Below, piece by piece: positions 1 to 10,400 of a stretch of DNA of 64,000 nt (positions within the stretch are counted from its first letter, which is position 1; every line of letters begins with the position of its first letter). The stretch lies in NCBI GenBank assembly GCA_019915135.1, contig JAHLMK010000001.1, positions 5,146,001-5,210,000 of the forward strand, given 5' to 3'. A program made the translations under genes and the position numbers. The notes under the pieces are model-generated. The model was not told the DNA's origin. It searched no databases and saw only the letters and a list, made by a program, of their open reading frames with translations. The DNA is from Strobilurus pachycystidiatus. Taxonomy: Eukaryota > Basidiomycota > Agaricomycetes > Agaricales > Physalacriaceae.

Positions 1-239
1 GCGCGCATCTGGGTGAGGAGGAGGGGGAGCGCGAGGTGAAGGACTCAAGTCCTGCATGTATTGCGGCGATTCAAGCCTTGTCAGCCCAAAAATCGAGACT
101 CGACAAAAACAGCGAGGACCGCGAATGGTAATGAGTCCGCGTCGCCAAGTACCGTCAGTAATGCACCCCAGAGAGGGCGGGAAGGAAAGACATATATTGC
201 TCCCGATCAAAACCATTGGCCTGTGAGCTCGTTGGAACA

Positions 240-345
240 GACACAACGACTCGGACACCAAAAAGGGATCAGAATATGGGAATCGATACCGCAAGACTAC
301 GACCCCTTGCTGGTCCAGAGTCGCAAGTCTCAATCAGAATGTTCG
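240..345 (-). repeat. Inverted partial copy of dispersed repeat R1
   Basis: Read on the plus strand, this stretch resembles the reverse complement of about 640-728. Both contain a GACACCAAAAA-like block followed by a TCGATAC-GC-AG-CTACGAC block at similar spacing. It is therefore probably a fragment of the same dispersed repeat in the opposite orientation. The 125-aa reading frame at 61-438 crosses it and has no recognisable domain, so I do not call a gene in 1-458. Confidence 0.3.
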
Positions 346-458
346 CCATCGCTTGTGTGTGATGCGCAGATACGTCTGGATCCTTGGACTCGGACTCGGA
401 CTCACCAAAGGGAATTCATCAACTCGCTACCGTCATAGTCCCTTTCCTCGCCATGTCA

Positions 459-825
459 CTTGCACTGAAGATTTTATAGTATGAGGAGTTCCCTCTTACC
501 GCAGTGGTGATACTTACATTCGTCGAGTCAACATGAGTAGTGAGGGCGATGCTCCTTCCACGTTTGTCGAGAGGGAACAATGAGCGTACCTTGCGCAGAC
601 TGCATACTGCCCATTCAGACTCTTTCCCGCTTCCAAATTGAATCATGAGAGTCAAGGGCACCGTAACTCGCGTGGAGTCGTAGCCTCGCAGTATCGACCC
701 CATCTGTATTAAGTCCGACCACGTCAATTTTTTGGTGTTCTATTCCACTGTAAATGCGAGGTGCAATCGGGAACAATGTATTATTATTATTATGATAAGC
801 ATGCCCTGAAAACGGCACGGAATTC
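459..825 (+). repeat. Dispersed repeat R1, uninterrupted copy
   Basis: This segment aligns in order with three separated pieces further right: 5401-5441, 11869 to about 12083, and 16451 to about 16560. Shared anchors include CTTGCACTGAAG at the left, a TTCCAAATTGAATCATGAGAG block, a T-run followed by GGTGT, and GCGAGGTGC-ATCGGGA near the right. It serves as the empty-site reference showing that the Ty3 element and the LINE were inserted into the other copy. The class is unknown; no coding capacity is visible. Confidence 0.6.
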
Positions 826-849
826 AGGCTCTTGAAACATGTCAGTTCA

Positions 850-897
850 GGCCTATGTCCGCGTTTGGACATAGGCCAAACGGCAAGCATATTGCCG
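850..897. repeat. Two adjacent hairpins beside a B-box-like motif
   Basis: Positions 850-860 and 867-877 form a perfect 11-bp stem with a 6-nt loop. Positions 881-886 and 892-897 form a 6-bp stem with a 5-nt loop. A GAGTTCAATCC motif follows at about 907, resembling a Pol III B box. No full tRNA cloverleaf can be drawn. It could be a decayed tRNA-derived (SINE-like) piece or an unrelated structured sequence. Confidence 0.35.
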
Positions 898-1474
898 AGG
901 TTGTGAGTTCAATCCTTGTTACGACCTGATCCCGCCGTGACAAGGACTCGCTCATGAGAGACTACCCCTGTAGTCAACCCATAGCTTTCCTGCGAGCGTA
1001 CCACGTACATCCTCGTATTGTGCTCGACTGGTCGTACTGTACCAGTCATAGGGGCCCTCGATGGTCGCACATCCATCTCGCCAGAGACTGTGATACCGTA
1101 GGAACCTAATCCCAAGGTACGAGGCTCGCCGCCGGACCTAGTCCCAGGTGTGGCGTCGGGGAGCCTTCTCTCGTCGGAGTCAACGACGTTGGCGGAGGTA
1201 TCGAAGGGAGACATGTGGGTGAGTCCTACCACGGAGAGTTCAGAGTGCCCAACGGAGTTGTATGGGGGAAAACTGGTTAAGGACGAAGTCTGAGTAGCTA
1301 GTACAACGCTGTCTCTGTATTTATACCAATCCCATGCTTGCTCATCGTTCCTCTTCTCGAAGCTTCTACCACATGCTCCCGATGCGTCGGGAGTGGTCCG
1401 ACGCTGCGGATGACGGAGATCCCGACACCCCGATGACCGCCCGACAGATCGATGGCCGCCCATTGGTCGGGAAG
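898..1474. other. No recognisable gene
   Basis: A 184-aa reading frame lies on the minus strand (909-1463). It is rich in Ser, Arg, Gly and Thr and shows no domain, signal peptide or splice pattern I recognise. Given its position between repeats it is most likely non-coding or relic element sequence. Its right end is the GGAAG duplicated target of the adjacent solo LTR. Confidence 0.4.
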
Positions 1475-2565
1475 TGTTAGCGTCCGTCCTAGGATCCTAA
1501 GTAGGTCGGGCCGTCTATCGAGATCGAGGGTGTTCCGCTGGCAGGAATCAACACGAGCGAGGGTCGAGATGTCAATCAGACGGACTCCCCGAGTCGTCTA
1601 TTGGTCTGTTCTCGCGAGAGATCGTTCACTTAGAGATCGACCCGGTCGGTATCTTAAGAGGACGGTCTGTTTGGATGAGGAGACGGGGACGAGGACGAAG
1701 AACGGGATGGTTAAACGTAAAGTCCACTCTAAGGTTTTACAAGTATGATAGCGCTGTATTTATACGTCGGGCGGCGGGACCGCGCTGTCCCGCCATCTAC
1801 CCAAAAGGGCGCTCCTGACTCATTCTCCAAACATCGAGAACCTTCTTCAAGGTTCCGGCTAAAAGCGTAAACGACCCAGGCCTATCCGGCGATGGCGGGT
1901 TGTCAGCCGACGCGGCGGGAGTCGATGCCGATCAGCGGCGGGATTCACCCATGCGGTCGCGAAGGCGGAATCGATGGCGATGGGCGCGATAGGGCGGGCG
2001 GTATCATGGGAGCGCGTGGTGCTTCTTCTCAAGAAGCGCCAGCCAGCTCTACCAGAGGAGAGAGCCCTCGTGAACATAGTTGTGCGAGGGGCGGGCGATC
2101 GGGAAAAGGTCCTCGGCCAAGCGGAGACGGTCGGGCGCGCCTTTCTCCTACGGTGGTCGACCGCCCTGCTGAGTCTAGACTCGTACGAGCGAGTTCGGTA
2201 GGTGATGTGGCGAGAGTATTCCTTCGGGCTTCCCTGTAGTCGGACCGAGTGATCCGGATGTGGGCGCGTATGTTACTTAGTTCGCTAGGGTTTCCCTGAG
2301 GTGTCAAAATGATGGAGAGAGTCCGCAACCTGATTGCGCTGGCTTCTCGTAAGGTCGTATCCAATGGTACGTTTGCAGGGGGAGGGAGGAAGACGGTGCT
2401 TCCGCGGAGGTGATATCCGTGAACGGAGTTTGTGGTGGAACAAGATATAGGTTTCGCCCGCGGGTACGCTCCTCGAGCGCCCCGAGGGGTTTCAGACGAC
2501 CTTTCGGGAACCAGGAGGATGGCAAGGCCTTGTGCCTGTCGGACACCCGGACCAAGATCATAACA
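1475..2565. mobile_element. Solo LTR, about 1.1 kb (copy A)
   Basis: The 1091-bp sequence begins TGTTAGCG and ends ATAACA, so it has the TG...CA ends and a 5-bp terminal inverted repeat typical of LTRs. It is flanked by perfect 5-bp direct repeats GGAAG (1470-1474 and 2566-2570), as expected of a target duplication. A TATTTATA box lies at about 1757. No internal retroelement domain adjoins it, so it is best explained as a solo LTR left by LTR-LTR recombination. The superfamily cannot be told. Confidence 0.75.
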
Positions 2566-4036
2566 GGAAGGCGGACTTGGTCGGGTACCGACTCCCGCCT
2601 GACTCACACGGCCTAAGTATATTCCCGGGACGTCTTACACCATGCGTGCTCGCTCCAAAGTGTATCCGGGAGGGCGGGAAGCCCGACAAGGGCGGGACTT
2701 CAGGATCCCGGTTCTGTCGCCATAAGGGATCGAACTCTCAACCCCTTGGTATATCTCTCGGCATCTTCCGGTGTGGCGCTGGTTCGTGTAGCCGTAGTAT
2801 CAGGACGCCTAAGTGTGACCAAAGTGGAGGACCTTGATCTATGGTGAGGCCACATCATGACAATCCTCAATGGCGTGAGTTCAGTAAATGATCCCGCGCA
2901 TACGCGCTAACAACAAAGGTGTGTTTTGGGCGGCTAGCACATAGCATATGCTGAGAGATGTGGAAAGATTGTATACATTGTGTTTAGATAGATGAACCTC
3001 TAAAATGTATGAAGCGCCGCAGGCGCAAAAATTACGCTCACCCATGACAAGACAATCAAAATTGCATTCAACATACGATTGGTGAGCACACAAGAGATAA
3101 TGGAAACAATTATGAGGTGGGGCGTCGAGTGAAGCAGATATTATTCATATGTAAGGTGCCGTAGAGGTACGAATGAGAGCAGAGGGACAACAATTTGTGG
3201 AGTGACAATATAGTGAGGGGTAGTTGGAGAGAGCGGGCGTGTGCATGGCAGCGAGAAGAGCCGCCAGAATGGCTGCACGTCAGGGTGTAAAGTCTGAGGA
3301 ATTGACATTACACTACGGGGACTAGTAGCTGACGTCAAAATGAAAAAAGAAGATGTATACACAAGTGTACCTGTATGTGTAGCACCTCCGGCAGACAGCT
3401 CTGGCACCATTCAGCAGTTCCACTCTATGAGCCTGCCCTCGCGCAGGAGATCCGAGAGAGGGTTCATGCGATCAATTTCAACGTTGTTAGTGCCGTCGTG
3501 ATTATAGCGCGTCATTTGAGACTGCTGCTTAGCTGCTAAGGCTGAGGTGTTCTGTCTAAGTAAGAGCAGGAGTGTGTCGCTAGTTTCTTGAGGCCACTGT
3601 TGGTCGTCGTTGGTCGTCGTCGGTCGTTGGTCGGTCGCGTTGTTGTCGTCACAGTGTTGTTTCCTTGCGTACTAGCATGGACATTCCCATACGTCGAAAT
3701 AAGGAAATTCAGTGATCCAGTCGTTTGCCGTGTAATGCCGTCCCAAAGCCAAATATCAAACAAAATTTGCTCCTATCTTTCCCCGCTGGCTTGGACAATG
3801 AACGCAATGGCAGACGCCCTCCAACGACGGCACCTACCGGAAGGCTACTGCTCGCACCAGCGCTCTACCTCTACCTGCTCAATGTTTACAATCATCAGCA
3901 TTGCAAACCATTCACTCCCAAGCACACAGAATACTCCCTGGAGGCGGTCTCACAGTGGTCGACAATGTCTCGCATTCAAGTTGACCGACAACCTCGACAT
4001 GTGCTCTTTTCGACAGTGCACATCTGGGGTCGTACA
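2566..4036. other. Intergenic region without recognisable gene
   Basis: No conserved protein or RNA gene is visible. A minus-strand GAGTTCGATCC motif near 2725-2735 resembles a Pol III B box and is similar to the one near 907, but no cloverleaf can be drawn. Positions about 3600-3640 are low-complexity, built of TTGGTCGTCG-like units. The open frames here, including 3588-4202 which runs into the next LTR, have no recognisable domain. Confidence 0.5.
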
Positions 4037-5118
4037 TGTTAGCGTCCGTCCTAGGATCCTGAGTAGGTCGGGCTGTCTGTCAAGATCGGGGGTGTTCCGC
4101 TGGCAGGAATCAACACGGATAAGAGTCGGGATGTCAATCAGACGGACTCCTCGAGTCGTCTATTGGTCTGTTCTCACGCGAGGGCGTTCACTTAGAGATT
4201 GACCCGGTCGATATCTAAGAGGACGGTTTGTTGGATGGGGAGACGGGGACGAGGACGAAGAATGGGATGGTTAAACGTAAAGTCCACTCTAAGGTTTTAC
4301 AAGTATGATAGTGCTGTATTTATACGTCGGGCAACGGGACCGCGCTGTCCCGCCATCTACCCGAAAAGGCGCTCCTGACTCATTCTCCAAACATCGAGAA
4401 CCTTCTTTGAGGTCCCGGCTAAAAGCGTAAACGACCCAGGCCTGTCCGGCGATGGCGGGTTGTCAGCCGACGCGGCGGGAGTCGATGCCGATCAGCGGCG
4501 GGATTCACCCACGCGGTCGTGAGGTGGAATCGATGGCAATGGGCGCAATAGGGCGGGCGGCATCATGGGAGCGCATGGCGCTTCTTCTCAAGAAGCGCCA
4601 GCCAGCTCTACCAGAGGGGAGAGCCCTTGTGAACATAGTTGTGCGAGGGGCGGCAATCGGGAAAGGTCCTCGGCCGAGTGGAGACGGTCGGGCGCATCTC
4701 TCTCCTACGGCGGTCGGCCGCCCTGTTGAGTCTAGACTTGTACGAGCGAGTTCGGTAGTTGATGTGGCGAGAGTGTTTCCTCGAACTTCCCTGTAGTCGG
4801 ACCGAATGATCCGGATGTAGGCGCATATGTTACCTAGTTTGCTAGGATTTCCCTGAGGTGTCAAAATGACAGAGAGAGTCCGCAACTCGGTCACGTTGGC
4901 TTCTCGTAAGGTCGTATCCAATGGTACGTTGCAGGGGAAGGGGGAAGACGATGCTTCCGCGGAGGTGATATCCGAAGCGGGACTCGTGGTGGAACAAGAT
5001 ATAGATTCGTCCGCGGGTGCGCTCCCCGAGCGCCCCGACGGGTTCCAAACGGCATCTCAGAAACCAGGAGGGCGACGAGGCCTCGTGCCTGTCAGACCTC
5101 CGGGTCAAGATCATAACA
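4037..5118. mobile_element. LTR copy B of the same family
   Basis: This 1082-bp sequence aligns end to end with 1475-2565 at high identity with small indels. It has the same TGTTAGCG start, ATAACA end and internal TATTTATA box at about 4317. The flanking 5-mers (GTACA on the left, GTTGC on the right) do not match. It therefore lacks a target duplication and may derive from recombination between elements or from a rearranged insertion. Confidence 0.7.
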
Positions 5119-5400
5119 GTTGCAGTGTAGTTTGTGTAGCATCAGAAGTTGAGTATCTGACAATTTGAATTTTGTTGATGTTTATCGACCAAACGTTAAG
5201 TTTACCGTCATCCCTTCAATTTGGTCCTCATGAAATGTATCCACCGCACCGCCCGAGTTGGGTTTCTGGCTACAATACTTGTTATTAAACTGCAGGAACC
5301 AGAAGGAATGTAAGTAAGCAATAGAACCAGCTTTCACGCCCGCCCGGTGGCAGTGTTAATCCGTCCCCGCATTGCTGCGTAGCCGCGGCGGTGCGGTCTG
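5119..5400. other. Short intergenic stretch, nothing recognised
   Basis: No open frame, RNA gene or clear repeat is visible between LTR copy B and the start of the interrupted R1 repeat. Confidence 0.5.
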
Positions 5401-5441
5401 CTTGCACTGAAGTTTTCATAGTATGAGGACTCCATTGTACC
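5401..5441 (+). repeat. R1 repeat, interrupted copy, left piece
   Basis: This matches the start of the uninterrupted R1 copy at 459-500 (CTTGCACTGAAG, then ATAGTATGAGGA). The match stops at the Ty3 LTR. The last five bases, GTACC at 5437-5441, are the left copy of the Ty3 target duplication. Confidence 0.65.
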
Positions 5442-5898
5442 TGTTACGAATGGACTATCTTTTCATCTTATCCTTCACATCTTATCACCTATCATATCTC
5501 TTCATCATATCTTATCCCTTATCCGTGTCTCAGAGACGTCCCCTAGTGACATCATTCATACTCCTTGACACGCAACATGTTGGCAGCATGGTCTGACATC
5601 ATACCTCATGGCTAGCAGGCTATTGTCGTGCAGGAGACACATGGAGGGAATCTGGAGCGTCATAGAACCAAGGCAGTGCTTAATATCCCTGGAGGAAACA
5701 GGTTTGGACAAGGGGCTAGGGCAGAGGGTAGTCAGTAGTGGACACGTATATAAGCAAGTAGGTTACTGTGTAGTCTGTAGCTTCGATCTCGTCTATACAC
5801 CTGGCCTAGCCAGACCTTGACTCGATACTCGCTCTTCCTTTTAGTTAGATTATCTGTGTGGTGCCTGGTTTAGCCCTGTGGTTAAGTCAGTGCTGACA
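5442..5898 (+). repeat. 5' LTR
   Basis: The LTR starts TGTTACGAATGG and ends GTGCTGACA. It differs from the 3' LTR by two G/A changes near 5535 and one C/T change near 5838. It contains the TATA box and the predicted transcript start; by that start, U3 is about 5442-5776. Confidence 0.95.
5747..5777 (+). promoter_or_regulatory. LTR TATA box and predicted transcription start
   Basis: A TATATAAG box lies at 5747-5754. The usual spacing of about 30 nt places initiation near 5777. The sequence starting at 5777 is exactly the 13-mer complementary to the primer-binding site. That coincidence supports the start estimate. The same arrangement recurs in the 3' LTR. Confidence 0.65.
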
Positions 5899-5900
5899 GA

Positions 5901-5913
5901 AGATCGAAGCTAC
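5901..5913 (+). other. Primer-binding site for self-priming
   Basis: The 13 nt AGATCGAAGCTAC lie two bases after the 5' LTR. Their reverse complement, GTAGCTTCGATCT, occurs at 5777-5789 at the predicted 5' end of the transcript. This is the arrangement known from Tf1-type elements, where the RNA 5' end folds back to prime reverse transcription. I saw no match to a tRNA 3' end that would suggest tRNA priming. Confidence 0.7.
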
Positions 5914-6478
5914 CCTCTTACCACCCACCACACACCCCTGTCGCTCGGCACGCTGCCGTTTGACATCCCCTTACACCTACCCTTACCCACACTCTTATCC
6001 ATCACATCCCCATTCGCCTTTTCTTCACACAGGTCATTCCGGTCTCCCCGTGCTAACACCTAGAGCGAGGTGCCCACGGACATACCGAAGTAGCCACTTT
6101 CGTGCGAACGAACTCTTGGCAGTTTCACTTCACTGTGAGCTGTTTGCGGGCCAACCCCTGCTCCCAGATAGACTTCGGCTACTCTCAAACGAGAGGACGT
6201 CGGCTGGGCAACTGCGAACGTACGGCAAGTACTTGGGCTCCGTAGAACTACGTAACCGATACCTGTTGTGTAGACTAGCGTAGATACCTTACCTACTCTT
6301 ACTTTACCTTTACCTATACCTTTACGATACTATTTCCCCACATCACCAGGTTCTGGATCTCTTCACCGATCTAGACCACCTCTTCACCGTCACCTCCATC
6401 CCATCACCTATTACACCAACCGCATCCTCTACACCCATTACCCCCTCTACCCCCACACCCTTACACCACCAATTCACT

Positions 6479-7441
6479 ATGTCTCAACACGGCAACGAGC
6501 AGCCGCAGCAGCACATGCCGCAGCAGAACCCGCACGTTGACGTCGAACCCGACACCCCTACTCCCCGCTCCACCGGCCGATCCTTGGTCAACAAGCCTGA
6601 CGTCTTCAATGGCGACAAGACCAAGTTCAAGGCATGGTGGCGCACGGTGTTCACCTACATCAGGGACGCCAAGAACCAGATCGCCAATGATGGAGAACGG
6701 ATTGACATCTGTCTTTCCTATATCCGAGGCAACGAGGTCGATACCTGGGTGCAGAACTACACGGAGGAGCACTTTGACGAAGATGAAGAGGAATGGGAGG
6801 TCTCTTGGACCACCTTCAAGAAGGACCTGTCGGCGCGCTTTGTTGATTCCAACACTGCCCGCAAGGCCCAGATTGCGATTGAGAAGTTGCGCCAAGGCAC
6901 TGACACTGCCGAGGACTTCTTCCAGAAGTTTGAGACTCTGCTTACCCAAGCGGGGTACAAGAAGGAGGACGCCTATGTCATCAGGCTCCTCGAGATGAAC
7001 ATCAACGAGCGGATCATTGATCAGATCTACTCGTCCCAGTACGGCCTTCCAGACGACTACGCAGAATGGAAGGTGGCGATCACCAAGCTCGACCAACTGT
7101 GGAAACGCAGGGAAGAGAGCAAGAAGCTTGGCAGCCACGCCAAGCCGGCAACACCTCAGCCTGCTGCACAGGCCCAGCCCGCTAAACCAGCCCCCAAGCC
7201 CTGGGTTCCCAGGGACAAACAGGATGCAACCGGTGTCACCTATGGTGGAGCCGGCAAGCCCATGGACATCGACGAGGCCCGACGCAAGGGAGCATGTTTC
7301 AGATGCGGAGGATTAGGACACATTGGACGGGACTGCCCCACGAGGCGTCCGCAGCAGGTCCGTGGCCTTTGGATGGCCATGACGGAGGATGAACGAAAGA
7401 AGTTGGCAGAGGAGTTGGGTTTTGCGAAGCCCCAGCAGTAG
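6479..7441 (+). CDS. gag: Retrotransposon Gag protein
   Basis: This 320-aa structural protein is expected to form the virus-like particle and package the element RNA. An N-terminal Gln/Pro-rich stretch precedes the capsid-like region (about residues 30-210). A Pro/Ala/Gln-rich linker follows. One zinc knuckle, CFRCGGLGHIGRDC (about residues 274-287), fits C-X2-C-X4-H-X4-C. The start is the first ATG after a long pyrimidine-rich leader. The stop TAG at 7439-7441 lies just past the frameshift signal, so part of translation should continue into pol. Confidence 0.92.
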   Translation: MSQHGNEQPQQHMPQQNPHVDVEPDTPTPRSTGRSLVNKPDVFNGDKTKFKAWWRTVFTYIRDAKNQIANDGERIDICLSYIRGNEVDTWVQNYTEEHFDEDEEEWEVSWTTFKKDLSARFVDSNTARKAQIAIEKLRQGTDTAEDFFQKFETLLTQAGYKKEDAYVIRLLEMNINERIIDQIYSSQYGLPDDYAEWKVAITKLDQLWKRREESKKLGSHAKPATPQPAAQAQPAKPAPKPWVPRDKQDATGVTYGGAGKPMDIDEARRKGACFRCGGLGHIGRDCPTRRPQQVRGLWMAMTEDERKKLAEELGFAKPQQ

Positions 7442-10400
7442 ACGCAGCACTGCCGGGGCCCCCCAAGGATGAGTCGCCTGATGTTTCTACCAATAATTAT
7501 TCGAGTACCGGTACTCCTGTAGCAGAGACATGTAATTTATCATCGACGACTTCACCATCAAAGACTGCAAAACCGAGAGACGAGCCGAGACATAAACCCT
7601 ATACTCCTGAGTGGGTTGAAGAGAGGCTGAGGGAGGATGACTTGCCCAGAGCGGTTGGAATCCTGAGAGCCTGGATGCCGGAAAAAAGAGAACGGGAGGC
7701 TACGGAAGAGAAGGTGTTGGCAATTAGAAAGTTGACAGCGAAGGAAGCGGTGGAAGTAGTGTCAGAGATGAAACGTGGGAGGAAGTTTGTTCGAGGAACC
7801 AAGGGGCAGGACTTAAAACTCCGAGTCACCATTGAGAGCCTGGGCACCGGCTCTCAGTACGAAGCGGACGCATTAGTGGACAGTGGTGCAACAGGGTCCT
7901 GTGTCAACAAGGACTATGTTGAAACCCAAGGGTTGCAGATCAAGAAGCTTGCGCTTCCGTTACCCGTCTACAACGCTGATGGTACCTTGAATGAAGGAGG
8001 AGAGATTGAAGGGTTTGTAGAGGTACGGATGTTGGTTGGAGACCATGCAGAAAGGATTGAGCTAGCAGTTACCAATCTGGGAAAGACAGACATATTCCTA
8101 GGTCTAGACTGGCTGCGATATCACAACCCAAATGTTGACTGGAAGGAGTCTACGTTGACATTTGATTGCTGCCCAGAACGCTGCGGGTACATGCCTGAGT
8201 ATGAGTCCCCAGAAGATGAAGATGAGGACGTAGAAGAGAAGTTGGAGGAGGGAGAGAGGCTTTTTTGGATGGACTGGGACGCATATCGCACAGCGGGGCA
8301 GAAGCTAAGGACACAGGCTTCACCGGCGGCGGCACCTTATCTCAACGAGTTTGCCGACGTGTTCAGCAAGGCGGACTTTGATCAATTACCGGAGCGGAGA
8401 CCGTGGGATCATGCCATTGAACTCACCCCGGGCTCCAAACCGATTGATTGCAAGGTGTACCCCCTTAACCCAGCAGAGCAGAAGGCGTTAGATGAGTTCT
8501 TGGAGGAGAACATTCGCACGGGACGCATTCGGTCGTCAACCTCACCAATGGCGTCTCCTTTCTTCTTTGTACGAAAAAAGGATGGCAGTTTGCGACCGGT
8601 TCAGGACTATCGCAAACTCAACGATATGACTATCAAGAACCGATATCCACTGCCATTGATCCAAGAGCTCATTGACAAGTTGAAGGGAGCAAAGTGGTTT
8701 ACGAAAATGGACGTCAGATGGGGCTTTAATAATGTGCGGATCAAGGACGGAGACGAATGGAAGGCGGCTTTCAGAACTAACCGGGGTTTGTTCGAACCCT
8801 TGGTAATGTTCTTTGGACTCACAAACTCGCCGGCAACTTTTCAGTCCTTTATGAACCACATCTTGAAGGAGCTTATTGATGAAGGACATGTTATAGTATA
8901 TTTAGACGATATTCTTATTTTTACCGATACTCTAGAAGAGCATAGGCAGATAGTACGACGAGTATTAGAGATACTACGTAAGAACAAACTGTATTTAAAA
9001 CCGGAGAAGTGCGAGTTTGAGGTAAACGAGGTAGAATACTTAGGAGTTATTGTAGGAAGCGGGAAGATCAGGATGGATCCAAAGAAGGTGTCGGCGGTCA
9101 CGGGATGGAAGGAGCCAACCAAGAAGAAGGAAGTCCAGTCCTTCCTCGGCTTCTGCAATTTCTTCCGACGCTTCATCCGAGGATTCAGCGGGGTGGCTAG
9201 ACCACTTACCCAACTCACTGGCAATGCCGAGTGGGTCTGGAAGCAAGAGCAGCAGGACGCTTTTGACGAGTTGAAAAGAAGGATTGCGGAGGACCCGGTC
9301 TTACTTATCCCACGTGAGACTGGTAAGTTCCGAGTGGAGGCAGACTCCTCGGACTACGCAAATGGAGCAGTGCTATCCCAGTTTGTTGACGGGAAGTGGC
9401 GACCGGTCGCCTTTAGGTCACGAGCATTGAATGAGACAGAGAGGAATTATGAGATATACGACAAGGAGATGATGGCCATTATGGACTCAATGGAGGAGTG
9501 GAGACAGTACCTATTAGGAGCAAAGGAGACGATTGAAGTATTTACGGACCATCAAAACTTGCAGTACTTTAGAAAACCCCAGAAGTTGAATCGGAGGCAA
9601 GCACGATGGGTCACAGAGTTGGGGGAGTATGATATCCAGTTGACGCACAAGCCGGGGAAGACAATGGGGAAGGCAGATGCCTTGTCAAGGATGACAGGCC
9701 TTGACCGGGGGGAGAAAGACAACGAGAATGTCACGTTGTTGAAACCGGAGTATTTTATATCACGAATTCATTTCTCTTTAAATACACATAGCGTAGACGC
9801 ACCAGAAGACATATTACTTACAAAAATCAAACAAAGAAAAGCCAATAGAGACAAGTACGTACAAGTAGCATTAGAAAACAAAGAAAAAGACTGGGTAGAG
9901 ACAGATGACGGAGTAGTTACATGGCAGGGACGTATTTATGTACCAAAAGACAAGGACTTGAGAGGACGGATCATTCAGGCGCATCACGACACCCAGTTGG
10001 CAGGACACCCGGGCCGGTACAAAACCCAGGAGCTCATCACGCGGAATTACTGGTGGCCAGGGATCAGCCGAGACGTGCGCACTTACGTCACAGGCTGCGA
10101 GAAGTGCCAAGCCACTAAAGCACACCGCTCAAAGCCCACTGGCCCTCTACACCCGCACGATGCACCCACTGAGCCCTGGCAGACGATTGGGACAGACTTG
10201 ATAGGAGAGTTGCCGGAGTCAGGAGGATACAATGCCATCAGCGTCACGGTGGACCACTTCACCAAGCGTGTACGACTTGTGCCCACACACATGTCCTTGA
10301 CGTCAGTTGGCATGGCACGGATCTACCGGGATCGGATCTTTCCAATTCATGGACTACCACGCAAAATAGTCCATGACCGGGGACCCCAGTATCACTCCCA

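Noticed and set aside
840..930. Candidate tRNA gene
   Set aside because: The TTCAATC loop would have a stem made mostly of G-T pairs, the anticodon arm does not fit, and no acceptor stem pairs.
1475..5118. LTR copies A and B as the two ends of one retrotransposon
   Set aside because: Copy A has its own 5-bp target duplication on both sides, and the 1.47 kb between them encodes no gag or pol.
6461..7138. 225-aa minus-strand frame opposite gag
   Set aside because: It is the antisense shadow of gag, which has a zinc knuckle and capsid-like features.
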